Below, one piece after another: positions 16,000 through 24,656 of a stretch of 57,718 nucleotides of DNA. The stretch is from positions 1 through 57,718 of the forward strand of contig JAILDA010000063.1 of the NCBI GenBank assembly GCA_024689865.1, written 5' to 3'. The notes beneath the pieces were generated by a model that saw only the letters and a program-made list of their open reading frames with translations, searched no databases and had not been told where the DNA came from. Within the stretch, counting starts at the first letter, position 1. Each line of letters begins with the position of its first letter. The position numbers and the translations under genes are program-made. This DNA is from Clostridia bacterium (lineage in GTDB: Bacteria; Bacillota; Clostridia; Peptostreptococcales; Anaerovoracaceae).

Positions 16000-16126
16000 C
16001 CTGGCATGCGCATTTCCGCAGACCTAAAATGGATTGACAATTAAATATCTATTAATCGCTTTTTTATCATCGTTGTGCTATTATATTTAAGTTAACTGTT
16101 TTCTGTCAGTCATTCTAAAAGGAACT

Positions 16127-17011
16127 ATGGAAAATAAGAGATACATAACCCGCGAGGGCGGAGCAACAGTAACCGTTTTCGTACCGTACGACTGCAAGAA
16201 CAACTGTCCTTTCTGCATCAACAAGCAGGAGTATAAGGATCAGTCCGGTTTCAGCATAGAAAAGATCTGCAAAAGCATTCGCAAGCTGCACAGGGTCACA
16301 CCTAAATGCGATTTCGTGTTTACCGGCGGAGAGCCGCTTTCCGATCTGGACGGACTTCAGGTAATGATGGACTGCGTTCCCAAGGGCCACAGGGTGTTCA
16401 TCAACACCACCATGCCTGTTTCCGAGCATTTCCCGGAAGAGGCCATAATAGAGTTCACTAAGAGAAATCAGAAGAAGATAACCTGCATAAACGTATCCCG
16501 CCACATGATCCATTACGTTGAGGAGAGCAACGACGAGCTGCTGTCCAAACTGTACGTTCCGGTAAGGGTAAACTGCGTGCTGTTCAAGGGCTATGAGCAC
16601 AAGAACATAAAGCAGTTCGCGGACCGTTTCGGCAAGTTCGGAATCCCCATCCAGTTCCGCGCGGATTATACCGTTACTACGCTTGACAACCTCTACCAGA
16701 AGGAAGGCGACCATATTCTGGAAGACCTCATGAAGAATTTCGAGTACCTCGGAATGGACGGCTGCCGCATCCGCTGCGGTTACCACTTCAACAACAACGG
16801 GCAGCACATTGCTTACCACCGCACGCTGCCGTACAGCACCATCACGGAGGAGCGTGACGGTGTATCTTACGACATTCTCTACGATGTTCTGATCAAGCAG
16901 AACGGGGACATGCACTCAGACTGGACCTACGTGCCGCTGGACTTCGAGGCTTACAAGAACGTTACCTTCGAGCCGTACGATCTGGCGGTCCGCGAAGGCA
17001 GGATCAAGTAA
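16127..17011 (+). CDS. Radical SAM enzyme of unknown substrate
   Basis: The 294-residue protein has a cluster motif near its N-terminus, DCKNNCPFC with Cys23, Cys27 and Cys30 (CxxxCxxC), a GGEP motif near residue 66 (FTGGEPLSDL) and a full-length TIM-barrel-like core. The C-terminal region has a C-x-x-x-C pair (CRIRC) but no clear SPASM seven-Cys set. The start follows AAAAGGAACT. It lies 245 bases after the exporter, behind a terminator, on the same strand. It may belong to the peptide system or be independent. The small size and simple C-terminus also fit tRNA- or cofactor-modifying families. I do not recognise a specific family. Confidence 0.8.
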   Translation: MENKRYITREGGATVTVFVPYDCKNNCPFCINKQEYKDQSGFSIEKICKSIRKLHRVTPKCDFVFTGGEPLSDLDGLQVMMDCVPKGHRVFINTTMPVSEHFPEEAIIEFTKRNQKKITCINVSRHMIHYVEESNDELLSKLYVPVRVNCVLFKGYEHKNIKQFADRFGKFGIPIQFRADYTVTTLDNLYQKEGDHILEDLMKNFEYLGMDGCRIRCGYHFNNNGQHIAYHRTLPYSTITEERDGVSYDILYDVLIKQNGDMHSDWTYVPLDFEAYKNVTFEPYDLAVREGRIK

Positions 17012-17041
17012 TAAGAATACAGACAATTTGTTGCGACGTAT

Positions 17042-17075
17042 AAAAAGACAGAGGCCATTGGCCTCTGTCTTTTTA
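17042..17075. terminator. Strong bidirectional terminator
   Basis: A near-perfect inverted repeat AAAAAGACAGAGGCC / GGCCTCTGTCTTTTT sits just after the radical SAM gene and just beyond the partial tRNA copy on the other strand. It can serve both. Confidence 0.9.
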
Positions 17076-17200
17076 TGGTGGAGCATAGGGGGCTTTGCAT
17101 CCTTTGCTGCGCAAAGTCTGCCGTCCTGCGCCCGCTTTTGCGTGCTCGGACCATCAGGGTCCACCGGACCCTGATGCCCTTTCGGGTCCGAGCCCCCTAT
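17076..17200 (-). repeat. tRNA-Ala 3'-end partial copy in a palindromic element
   Basis: The 19 bases at 17076-17094 are identical to the CCA end, acceptor strand and part of the T-stem of the tRNA-Ala gene (17251-17269). The rest of the tRNA is missing. The copy pairs with an inverted piece AGCCCCCTATG at about 17191-17201. Inside are nested inverted repeats: CTTTGC/GCAAAG, GCTCGGACC/GGTCCGAGC and CATCAGGGTCC/GGACCCTGATG. Read on the minus strand it lies directly downstream of the tRNA and its terminator-like hairpin. Confidence 0.75.
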
Positions 17201-17214
17201 GAAAGATTCGCACC

Positions 17215-17250
17215 AAAAGCAAAAGGAGATCTTGCGACCTCCTTTACTTT
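17215..17250 (-). terminator. Terminator-like hairpin downstream of tRNA-Ala
   Basis: On the minus strand AAAGGAG pairs with CTCCTTT, extended by A/T-rich ends and followed by TTTTGC. It lies directly after the tRNA CCA end. Confidence 0.6.
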
Positions 17251-17326
17251 TGGTGGAGCATAGGGGGCTCGAACCCCTGACCTCTTGACTGCCAGTCAAA
17301 CGCGCTCCCAGCTGCGCTAATGCCCC
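17251..17326 (-). tRNA. tRNA-Ala (anticodon GGC)
   Basis: Read on the minus strand the gene begins GGGGCAT and ends ATGCTCC-A-CCA, giving a full 7-bp acceptor stem with an encoded CCA. The anticodon stem-loop is TTTGA-CTGGCAG-TCAAG with GGC in the loop, and the T-arm is AGGGG-TTCGAGC-CCCCT. Confidence 0.95.
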
Positions 17327-17470
17327 GCAACAAAAGGTATTATAACCGCTGCCGGGCATAATTGCAAGAAAAAGAATTATACAATAATGCCTTAGTTTGT
17401 ATACTACAAGGGAAGGCGTTGTGCTAAAATAAAAGAGTCAAAAGAAAAGATCACTTAAGGAGGAACAAAA

Positions 17471-18268
17471 ATGATAATCAATTTAGGTTCTACCGGTTTC
17501 ATGAGAGTGCTCTCAGTCGTATGTTCGGCGCTCGTCTACTTCATCATCGCTTTAATCGTAATGAAGGTCGTCACCGCTGCTCTTAAGAAGCTGCTGGAAA
17601 AGATGAAGGTTGAAGACATAGTCAGCAAGTTCATAATCTCGCTCGTTAAGGCGGCCCTTTGGGTAGTTACGATACTCATTACGCTGTCCGCGATAGGATT
17701 CGACATCAGCTCGCTGATCACAGTGCTTGCTACCTGCGGCGTAGCGATCGCCCTTGCTCTCAAGGACAGCCTCGGCAACATAGCAGGCGGAATACTGGTA
17801 ATTACTTCCAAGAACTTCGGCAAGGGCGACTTCATTGAAGTTGCCGGCAAAGCCGGTGTCGTTCAGGAAGTCGGTCTTCTGTACACGACCATCCTTACTC
17901 CGGACAACCAGACTGTGACCATCCCCAACGGAGCTCTTACCACCAACAGCGTTTCCAACTACAGCAGGGAAGGCACCAGAAGGGTGGACATGGACTTCGG
18001 GATCGCTTACAAGTCCGACATAGCCAAGGCTAAGGAAGTCATCGCCGCAATGGCTGCAGAGGACGAGAGAGTCTTCAAGGACCCGGCTCCGTTCGTTGCC
18101 GTGGACAAGTATCAGGACAATGCGGTCGTGTTCGCGTTCCGTGTTTACTGCAACGCCGCGGATTACTGGGGAGTCAAGTTCGACCTTCAGGACAAGATCA
18201 AGGATACCCTTGCTGCAAACGGCATAGCAGTACCTTCCAGACGTCTGGACGTAACTGTAGAAAAGTAA
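17471..18268 (+). CDS. mscS: MscS-family mechanosensitive channel
   Basis: The 265-residue protein has three predicted membrane segments, then the MscS signature. The pore helix ACGVAIALALKDSLGNIAGGI is followed by the beta domain with GDFIEVAGKAGVVQEVGLL and PNGALTTNSVSNYS. MscS channels open under membrane tension to release solutes during hypo-osmotic shock. The length fits the small MscS class. The ribosome site AAGGAGGAAC precedes the ATG. A TPR protein follows three bases after the stop. Confidence 0.93.
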   Translation: MIINLGSTGFMRVLSVVCSALVYFIIALIVMKVVTAALKKLLEKMKVEDIVSKFIISLVKAALWVVTILITLSAIGFDISSLITVLATCGVAIALALKDSLGNIAGGILVITSKNFGKGDFIEVAGKAGVVQEVGLLYTTILTPDNQTVTIPNGALTTNSVSNYSREGTRRVDMDFGIAYKSDIAKAKEVIAAMAAEDERVFKDPAPFVAVDKYQDNAVVFAFRVYCNAADYWGVKFDLQDKIKDTLAANGIAVPSRRLDVTVEK

Positions 18269-18271
18269 TAC

Positions 18272-19093
18272 ATGTCTTTGGATAAGAACGATTATCAGGA
18301 ACCTGTCTGTCCGTTCGACTTCTCGCAGTGGAAAGCGACGGCGGTGCGTGCCATCCCGGTCGGCAGGGTCCTGGAAAAGCTCGACGAATGTTACAGCCGC
18401 AGTGATTACGCTGCGGCTGTTCGCCTTGCTGATTACTGGATAGAAGAGGCGAAGGCAGGAAACGATCTGAGGGGCGAGTTTGCAGTGCGTAATGAGCTTA
18501 TGGGCGTTTTCCGCAAGACCGGCGACAAGGATAAAGCCTTTGAAAACGCGGAGCTCTGCCTGCGGCTGATAGACCGTATGGACATGAAGGACAGCGTCAC
18601 TCATGGTACTGCACTTGTAAATGCAGCTACTGTATACAAGGCGTTCGGCATGCCGGAAAGATCGCTGGATCTGTTTTCAGAAGCAGCCGGGATCTACGAA
18701 AAGGAACTCCCGGGGACGGATTTCCGTCTTGCCGGCCTGTATAACAACATGTCGGTAACGCTCTGCGACCTGGGATACTCCGAAAAGGCTCTAGAGCATC
18801 AGAAGAGGGCGCTTGGAATACTTGTTCAGATAAAGGATACCGAAGGCGAGCAGGCAGTTTCGTGGCTCAACATGGCCGACATCTATTCTTCTTATCTCGG
18901 AGAGGAAGATGCCGAGGAGCGCGTTAGCGAATGCTGCAAAAAAGCAATGGATCTTCTTAACAGTAACGATCTGCCGCACGACGGCAATTACGCGTTCTAC
19001 TGCGAAAAATGCGCCCCGGTGTTACAGTACTACGGATTCTTTGAGGCTGCAGAGGATCTGGCTGACAGGGCAAAGGCGATATATAACATATAA
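18272..19093 (+). CDS. Tetratricopeptide-repeat protein
   Basis: The soluble 273-residue protein has at least four TPR-like helix pairs, for example AATVYKAFGMPERSLDLFSEA and NNMSVTLCDLGYSEKALEHQK. There is no signal peptide or enzyme domain. It starts three bases after the MscS stop without a clear ribosome site, so it is probably translated by coupling with mscS. TPR proteins act as protein-binding scaffolds; a partner cannot be named. Confidence 0.8.
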   Translation: MSLDKNDYQEPVCPFDFSQWKATAVRAIPVGRVLEKLDECYSRSDYAAAVRLADYWIEEAKAGNDLRGEFAVRNELMGVFRKTGDKDKAFENAELCLRLIDRMDMKDSVTHGTALVNAATVYKAFGMPERSLDLFSEAAGIYEKELPGTDFRLAGLYNNMSVTLCDLGYSEKALEHQKRALGILVQIKDTEGEQAVSWLNMADIYSSYLGEEDAEERVSECCKKAMDLLNSNDLPHDGNYAFYCEKCAPVLQYYGFFEAAEDLADRAKAIYNI

Positions 19094-19116
19094 CCATAAT
19101 TAATATTATGTAAATT

Positions 19117-19147
19117 AAACGGAGCCCTGTAATAGAGACTCCGTTTT
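19117..19147. terminator. Terminator between convergent genes
   Basis: AAACGGAG pairs with CTCCGTTT across a 14-base loop and is followed by TTG on the plus strand. It lies between the convergent TPR and channel genes. Confidence 0.55.
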
Positions 19148-19169
19148 GTGTTCCTCTTTTCTGTCTGTT

Positions 19170-20990
19170 TTATTCCTCGCCGATAACTACAAGTCCGTCT
19201 CCGGGCTTAAGATCTGCGGGACCGTCCTTTACGTAGGGAATGAACGGATCTTCTGAAGTTTTAAATCCCAGAAGTAAGTAACCCATTGAGTAGAGCCTGG
19301 TCTTAAGTTCAAGATTCGTAAGGCCCTCGGTCTCTATACCAAGCTGCTCCGGAGTCTTAAGATAGATCTCTGAACCTTCTTCGTCCAGGAATTCCTCAAA
19401 CAAAGCGTTGCGCCTTGGTTCTTCGCATATCTGCGCCAGTATCATGGAGGACATGTCCGTTGCTACTATGAAGTCATCGCCGGTCTCGTAATTAAGCAGT
19501 TTTCTGTTGTTCTCGCAGCGTATCTCGGCGGTTATGGTAAATCCCAGACCGTACTTTTTCTTTATGTCCCTAAGCTTCATGATGCGCATTATTACATCCG
19601 TGTCCGCGTCCTCCGGGGACTTCTTTCTGTCGCTTAGTACTATTATGTGCGGCGCATCCTTTACTACGTCGTACATTACGCGCTCGCTGTCAAGACTTCT
19701 GTAGTCGCCCTCTATTTCGGATGAGAACTCACTGCTGTCCGGAAGACTTGTGTTGCGCTGGTCAGCAGTTATTCCGGCAAGAGTTATCTTATTAATGTTA
19801 TCCGGAAGCTCGTTTATTATCGTCAGCAGCTCGTTGCTGAAACCTATGATGACTATCTCCGGTATCTCCGGCGGAGCAGGGCGGACTGTTTTTTTAGGCA
19901 TCTCTACATTCTGCGGGTCGTCCAGTTCTATGTTCCATTGCTCTTCTTCGAATACTATGAACAGATCTGTCTTTTCCAGAACAGTGGAGGGTTCCGGATC
20001 CAGGATCACTCTTTCTCCGCGGTAGATCCCTGCTACAGTGCCGTTGTAAGCACTTAGGTATACCTGCCCGAAGGTAAGGCCTTCTGCCTTGGGAATTGCA
20101 TGGAAATAGAACTCGAAGCCGTTGAAATTGATGATCTCCATGAATGCTTCAAACACGCCGGTCTGGGTAGCTGCGCGTGCTATGGTCCTGGCAACTACGT
20201 TGGCTGTATGGAGCGTTTCTATGTGGTTTTCTTCCAGCATGTTCGTGGGAAGCATGGATCTTTCGGATTCGAAGGAAACTACAGTCCTCGGCCAGATTTC
20301 CGAGTCTCTGAGGTCCGCGGATACAGCCAGAAGTGCTTTAACGGCAAGACCTCTGTCCGGTACGTGGATTATTAGGTTATCCGCGTTCTGAATGGCGCAG
20401 CATTCCAGGGAGTTTGGATTGGTGATATCTGCCTTTATGAAGGTCAGCCTGACGTTTTTAGGGACCTTAATGTTCTGCCTGACTGCGTCCTCCATGTCCG
20501 TTCGTTCCAGTTTTTCTGCAACGACTATGGTGCGTCTTCTGCGTCCGGAGGCTTTTATAAGCTGTTCAAGCAGGGCGTATTCCCCGTATCTGAATCCAAG
20601 GATCACCGTGTGTCCGTGTTCCACGATCTGAGGATTGTCCTTCTGAAGAGCTATCAGTTTTCCCCGGATGCCTCCGCTGAAGATACCTATAAGCATGCCT
20701 GTGAATATCATTCCTATCAGACCCAGGAAGGTGTACAGGATGATGTACAGTATGCCTCCGGATTCGGAGGAGGGGAAGGAGGAGGACATTGCGGACCTGA
20801 AGTTGTCCCAGAAAATGGCCAGGAAGCTCTTTCCGTCCTTGTGGAGCCCGAAGGCCAGCACAAGCAGGGAAACGATGAGCACGGAGCCAAGCACCGTAGT
20901 TACAAGCAGTTTTACCATGCCCGAGGTGCCGTTGGCCATCCTGCGGTCCAGCCAGTAGCGGAATCTCTTTTTAATGGATCTCTCTTTCAT
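19170..20990 (-). CDS. CASTOR/POLLUX-like ion channel with RCK/TrkA-N domains
   Basis: The 606-residue protein has two membrane segments near the N-terminus (about residues 25-48 and 85-107) flanking a pore-loop-like region (NFRSAMSSSFPSSESGG). Two Rossmann-type RCK domains follow: the first starts HTVILGFRYGEYALLEQLI, the second PEIVIIGFSNELLTIINEL. This is the layout of bacterial relatives of plant CASTOR/POLLUX channels. The filter lacks the TVGYG of potassium channels, as is usual for the family. The natural ion and ligand are unknown. Confidence 0.8.
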   Translation of the reverse strand: MKERSIKKRFRYWLDRRMANGTSGMVKLLVTTVLGSVLIVSLLVLAFGLHKDGKSFLAIFWDNFRSAMSSSFPSSESGGILYIILYTFLGLIGMIFTGMLIGIFSGGIRGKLIALQKDNPQIVEHGHTVILGFRYGEYALLEQLIKASGRRRRTIVVAEKLERTDMEDAVRQNIKVPKNVRLTFIKADITNPNSLECCAIQNADNLIIHVPDRGLAVKALLAVSADLRDSEIWPRTVVSFESERSMLPTNMLEENHIETLHTANVVARTIARAATQTGVFEAFMEIINFNGFEFYFHAIPKAEGLTFGQVYLSAYNGTVAGIYRGERVILDPEPSTVLEKTDLFIVFEEEQWNIELDDPQNVEMPKKTVRPAPPEIPEIVIIGFSNELLTIINELPDNINKITLAGITADQRNTSLPDSSEFSSEIEGDYRSLDSERVMYDVVKDAPHIIVLSDRKKSPEDADTDVIMRIMKLRDIKKKYGLGFTITAEIRCENNRKLLNYETGDDFIVATDMSSMILAQICEEPRRNALFEEFLDEEGSEIYLKTPEQLGIETEGLTNLELKTRLYSMGYLLLGFKTSEDPFIPYVKDGPADLKPGDGLVVIGEE

Positions 20991-21080
20991 CTGTGTACCT
21001 ACTTTCTTGCGACAGGTGATAAGCGGTCAGATAAGTTTTGAATTAAGATCTTAGCGGCAGTGTTATGTTTCACTAAGAAA

Positions 21081-21110
21081 AAAGGGGACGGTCCATAGGG
21101 CCGTCCCATC
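21081..21110 (-). terminator. Terminator of the LTA-synthase-like gene
   Basis: On the minus strand GGGACGGCCC pairs with GGACCGTCCC and is followed by CTTTTTTCTTAG. The hairpin sits just past the stop at 21116. Confidence 0.85.
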
Positions 21111-21115
21111 TGTCA

Positions 21116-23758
21116 TCAGAAAGGTCTTACTTCTTTTTTCTCGAAAGTCCTGGGATCCTTGTACTCCCGGATCACTGCCTTTTCGGCATTGTACTCATAG
21201 AGCTTTTCGAGCTGTTCCTTTGTCAGTTCGAACTGAGTCTCGGACTCTTCCCTTATGTATTTATTAGATCCGAGCGCAAAGTTGTAGAAGTTGCTTTCGA
21301 TGATCATGTTAGTGATCTTAAGCCTGTTGTTGGCAACGCTGTCCATGTACTTTACGTAGGTGTCCATTGCGCTCTGCGACATGTTTACTCCGGGGTTGGG
21401 CGTAAACTTCTTGGTAAAGCTGCTGTAGAATCCCTTGTCGGATCTCCAGCTCTTGGAAGCGAATACGACCAGACCTTCGGAGGAGGAGAGAATGTCCGTA
21501 CCGCCCAGCATTCTGGAATCGTATTCAAGTCCAAGCAGGTTAGAGACTGTAGGCAGTATGTCTACCTGGCAGCAGACCTTGTCGATCTGCTTGGTCTCTA
21601 TGTTCGGGTTCCAGATGGCGAGGCAGCTGTGATATACCTCGAAGTCTATGTTCCTTTCGTTGATGGCTTCGAAATCGGAAGACGAACCGAACTTCTTGCC
21701 GGCGAGCTCTTCTATGGCGTCGATGTCCGCATACGGAACGTGGTCGGGGGAGAGCACGATTAGAGTCTTTTCAAGCTTTCCGGCTTCCTGAAGCTTTTGT
21801 ATAAGGATCTCCACGGCTTTGTCGACTTCCATGGCGGCCATCTCGTAGGCCTTGGTCTTTTCGGTGTAAGTCATGGCCTTTACTCTGTCGTCTTCTATCC
21901 AGTTGGAGCCGCTCTTGCCCCATGCCCAGCTTGTGTAGGTATACGGAGTATGACCGGAAACGGTAAGGTAGTATACGTTGAAAGGTTTATCGCTGTTGAT
22001 GTAGTCCTCAACGGTATGTTCGACCATGAAGGAGTCGCGCTGCATCCAGCGGAGCTTGCCCTGGTTTAATCCCTTGGCTCCTTCGTAGTCTATGCTGTCC
22101 GCGTACATCTTGTAGCTGTCAGTATAATGTATGTAGCGCCAGTCGTATCCGAGGTTGGGGTGCGAGCCTGTGCGTCCGTACATGTTTATGTTGTTGTGAT
22201 ATCCGTAGCTCTTGTATCCCAGACGGTTAAGCTGCCTTGCCAGCGAGAAGTAGGTGTTGGTCTTAAGCTCGCCGGTACGGCTCATGGAGATCGGGAATCC
22301 GCTCTTGGGATAAAGTCCGAGCAGGTGCTGGCACTCTCCGTTGGACGTGCTTGTGAAGTGCAGGGCTGTGTAGTAATTGTTGAACACGAAGCCCTCGTGC
22401 GTTATCTTCCACAGCGTAGGCGTGATCATCGGGTCCAGAGCGTATCCGGAAAGACCTTCTACTGTAAAGAATACAACGTTGTAGTCCTTGAACGTGCCGG
22501 TGTATTCGTTCTGCATCGTAGGCGTTACGGTGCTGAAGTACTGTGCAAGCTGCTTTATGTTGTTATTGGAAGAATCCTTCTGGATCTGCGCGAAGTCCAG
22601 ATTTATCTTGTTGGGTTTGTACTTGGCCTGCTCGGGATCTTCGGGCTCAGGGTCTACCGGAGTCGGATCGTCGGGCACGTCTATCTCGCTCTCAACAGGC
22701 CATATCATATGCTTGATGTCCAGTCTGAGCATGTTTATAAGACCCAGCTGCTCGACCTGATCGTTGTAGTTGGTGTCGGAATTATACAGTTCCTTGGGTG
22801 TAAGGTTTCCGTGGAACGGGATCGCGATGGCAGCCCTGCCCAGGAAATAGAACAGTACGGCGCAGATGAGCGACAATATGAGCATGCCGCGCTTCTTTAT
22901 CTTGCTCTTGAGCGGTTTTCTGAGGAATATGAACGCCAGGATTACGGGCAGGAAGAACAGTATAAGTACATGTATTTTCTTGCCTATCATTATTACGATC
23001 GCGCCGATGTAGTCCGAAAGATGGTTGCCAGCTGCGGTCTTGAGCATGGAGGCAGGGTAGAAATCCTGCAGTATGTTCTTGGCAATGAACTCCACTCCGA
23101 ACAGAAGCGACATTATGAAAGCCCATATCTTTGAGATGGTAAGGGAAGCTTTCTTGGGAAACAGCTTGGTGATGAACGAGAAGATGAATCCGTACATCAG
23201 ACCGTGCAGGATATAGATCGGAGCGTATTTAAGCTCCATCCCCATGAATATGTGGAGCACCAGTTCCAGCCAGACTGTAAACAGCGGGAAAAGAACGAAG
23301 GGCAGGAAAGTGCTCTTCTGTTTCTTTGCGGGCTTGCTGCCATCCTTAGCTGCAGCGGCTGCGGCAGAACCGGAAGTTCTTGTTCTTGCAGGACGTTCGG
23401 ATCTTGCTGCTTTTGTCTTTGCGGAACGTTCCGCGCGGGACGATGTGCGTTCTGTCCCGGAAGATGAGCGCGACGCTCTGCTTGGCGTTGTGCGGGTGGA
23501 CCGTCCTTCCGCGGAACGTGCTGCGGATGCAGATGCGGAAGATGTAGATCTTCCGTCGTCGTATCTTGCGGCTTCTGCGCGGGATATGCCCGCGGCTTTA
23601 TCTGCCTCGTAGCTGGTCATTGGCCTTTGCGTGCGCGGATATTCGTTATCCGAAACTGCTCCGGTGACTATCTGCGAAGGCGGAGTCCAAGACGGCCTTT
23701 CTGTCGATGTATTTTCTGATGCGGTCTGTGCCGTGTCTTTTTTTATGTATTCGTCCAT
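21116..23758 (-). CDS. ltaS: LTA-synthase-family sulfatase with long basic N-terminal extension
   Basis: The start is set at the ATG at 23758 (MDEYIKKD, 880 residues). The longer ATG at 23833 lies upstream of the transcription start of a near-consensus promoter. The first ~145 residues are a low-complexity Ser/Ala/Arg/Thr-rich, strongly basic cytoplasmic stretch, unlike standard LtaS proteins whose first membrane helix is near the N-terminus. Five membrane segments follow, then an extracellular sulfatase-type domain with TSTSNGECQHLLGLYP (likely nucleophile region), a metal-binding SPDH motif and a long C-terminus. The family transfers glycerol-phosphate from phosphatidylglycerol to build lipoteichoic acid. 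The exact product here is inferred. Confidence 0.85.
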   Translation of the reverse strand: MDEYIKKDTAQTASENTSTERPSWTPPSQIVTGAVSDNEYPRTQRPMTSYEADKAAGISRAEAARYDDGRSTSSASASAARSAEGRSTRTTPSRASRSSSGTERTSSRAERSAKTKAARSERPARTRTSGSAAAAAAKDGSKPAKKQKSTFLPFVLFPLFTVWLELVLHIFMGMELKYAPIYILHGLMYGFIFSFITKLFPKKASLTISKIWAFIMSLLFGVEFIAKNILQDFYPASMLKTAAGNHLSDYIGAIVIMIGKKIHVLILFFLPVILAFIFLRKPLKSKIKKRGMLILSLICAVLFYFLGRAAIAIPFHGNLTPKELYNSDTNYNDQVEQLGLINMLRLDIKHMIWPVESEIDVPDDPTPVDPEPEDPEQAKYKPNKINLDFAQIQKDSSNNNIKQLAQYFSTVTPTMQNEYTGTFKDYNVVFFTVEGLSGYALDPMITPTLWKITHEGFVFNNYYTALHFTSTSNGECQHLLGLYPKSGFPISMSRTGELKTNTYFSLARQLNRLGYKSYGYHNNINMYGRTGSHPNLGYDWRYIHYTDSYKMYADSIDYEGAKGLNQGKLRWMQRDSFMVEHTVEDYINSDKPFNVYYLTVSGHTPYTYTSWAWGKSGSNWIEDDRVKAMTYTEKTKAYEMAAMEVDKAVEILIQKLQEAGKLEKTLIVLSPDHVPYADIDAIEELAGKKFGSSSDFEAINERNIDFEVYHSCLAIWNPNIETKQIDKVCCQVDILPTVSNLLGLEYDSRMLGGTDILSSSEGLVVFASKSWRSDKGFYSSFTKKFTPNPGVNMSQSAMDTYVKYMDSVANNRLKITNMIIESNFYNFALGSNKYIREESETQFELTKEQLEKLYEYNAEKAVIREYKDPRTFEKKEVRPF

Positions 23759-23812
23759 GGTTGTTTGTCTCTTTGAAGTATTGATCCTCTTATCCCAATC
23801 TAATAATGAAGT

Positions 23813-23841
23813 ATTATACAATATAATGTGCATAAACTCAA
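23813..23841 (-). promoter_or_regulatory. Promoter of the LTA-synthase-like gene
   Basis: On the minus strand TTGAGT (23841-23836), a 17-base spacer and a perfect TATAAT (23818-23813) predict a start near 23806. This is downstream of the first in-frame ATG (23833) and upstream of 23758, which decides the start codon. Confidence 0.85.
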
Positions 23842-23916
23842 ATGAATTATTCTACATATAGTTTTGCAGCTGCGGAAGATTTTGATGTTTCTATGCGGAA
23901 AAACCCCCGATTTCGA

Positions 23917-23945
23917 TTGACTAAAGGTATGGGTACAATTAGAAT
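23917..23945 (+). promoter_or_regulatory. Promoter of reverse rubrerythrin
   Basis: TTGACT, a 17-base spacer and TAGAAT form a near-consensus sigma-A promoter 42 bases before the ATG, which also has an AGGAGGT ribosome site. This predicts strong expression. Confidence 0.85.
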
Positions 23946-23987
23946 GTATATGTATGGATATCAACCGTTAGACAGGAGGTCATTGAT

Positions 23988-24575
23988 ATGAAAAAATGGG
24001 TATGCCCGGTATGCGGGTATGTTTACGAAGGCGACGAGATCCCCGCTGATTTCAAGTGCCCCACCTGCAAGGTCCCCGGCAGCAAGTTCAAGCTTATGGA
24101 CGAGGCCGCACCTCTGGCAGCAGAGCATGTTTTCGGCGTAGGAATGAATCTGGACGCTGTTACCAGCGAAGAAGACAAGAAGTACATCATAGAGCAGCTT
24201 AAGGCTAATTTCAACGGCGAGTGCTCCGAGGTAGGAATGTATCTGTGCATGGCAAGGATAGCACACAGGGAAGGTTATCCGGAGATCGGTCTTTACTGGG
24301 AGAAGGCAGCTTTCGAAGAGGCAGAGCATGCCGCTAAGTTTGCAGAGCTTCTCGGTTCCGAGCTTGAGCCTAACATGACTGCTTCCACTGCCAAAAATCT
24401 TAAGTGGAGAGTCGACTGCGAGTACGGCGCCACCCAGGGCAAGTTCGAACTTGCCAAGATGGCAAAGAAGTACAACCTGGACGCGATCCACGACACCGTA
24501 CACGAGATGGCCCGCGACGAGGCCAGACACGGCAAGGCTCTTGAAGGTCTTCTGAAGAGGTATTTCGGTAAGTAA
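23988..24575 (+). CDS. Reverse rubrerythrin (rubredoxin domain first)
   Basis: The 195-residue protein starts with a rubredoxin-like iron site (CPVCGY near residue 6 and CPTCK near residue 26). A four-helix di-iron domain follows with the carboxylate/His motifs GECSEVGMYL, EEAEHAAKF and MARDEARHG. This order, rubredoxin before the di-iron bundle, defines reverse rubrerythrins, which reduce hydrogen peroxide (and in clostridia also oxygen) with electrons from NADH through partner proteins. It supports an anaerobic host that meets oxygen stress. It is monocistronic, with its own promoter and a terminator at 24604. Confidence 0.93.
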   Translation: MKKWVCPVCGYVYEGDEIPADFKCPTCKVPGSKFKLMDEAAPLAAEHVFGVGMNLDAVTSEEDKKYIIEQLKANFNGECSEVGMYLCMARIAHREGYPEIGLYWEKAAFEEAEHAAKFAELLGSELEPNMTASTAKNLKWRVDCEYGATQGKFELAKMAKKYNLDAIHDTVHEMARDEARHGKALEGLLKRYFGK

Positions 24576-24603
24576 TACCTTTTAGACAGCAAATGTTTCA
24601 TCT

Positions 24604-24632
24604 GAGGGAAAGGGCGTCCTTTCCCTCTTTCT
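24604..24632 (+). terminator. Terminator after reverse rubrerythrin
   Basis: GAGGGAAAGG pairs with CCTTTCCCTC across a 4-base loop and is followed by TTTCTG. Confidence 0.8.
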
Positions 24633-24656
24633 GATAATAAAAAGGATCTCTACGGG

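Noticed and set aside
17076..17326. Attachment site of an integrated element
   Set aside because: The copied tRNA 3' end recalls an att site, but no integrase, excisionase or cargo gene lies between the two copies, which are only 175 bases apart.
16916..17359. 147-residue minus-strand ORF across tRNA-Ala
   Set aside because: It contains the typical translated antisense/tRNA string (GALAQLGARLTGSQEVRGSSPLCS) and runs through a terminator and the tRNA gene, so it is not a protein gene.
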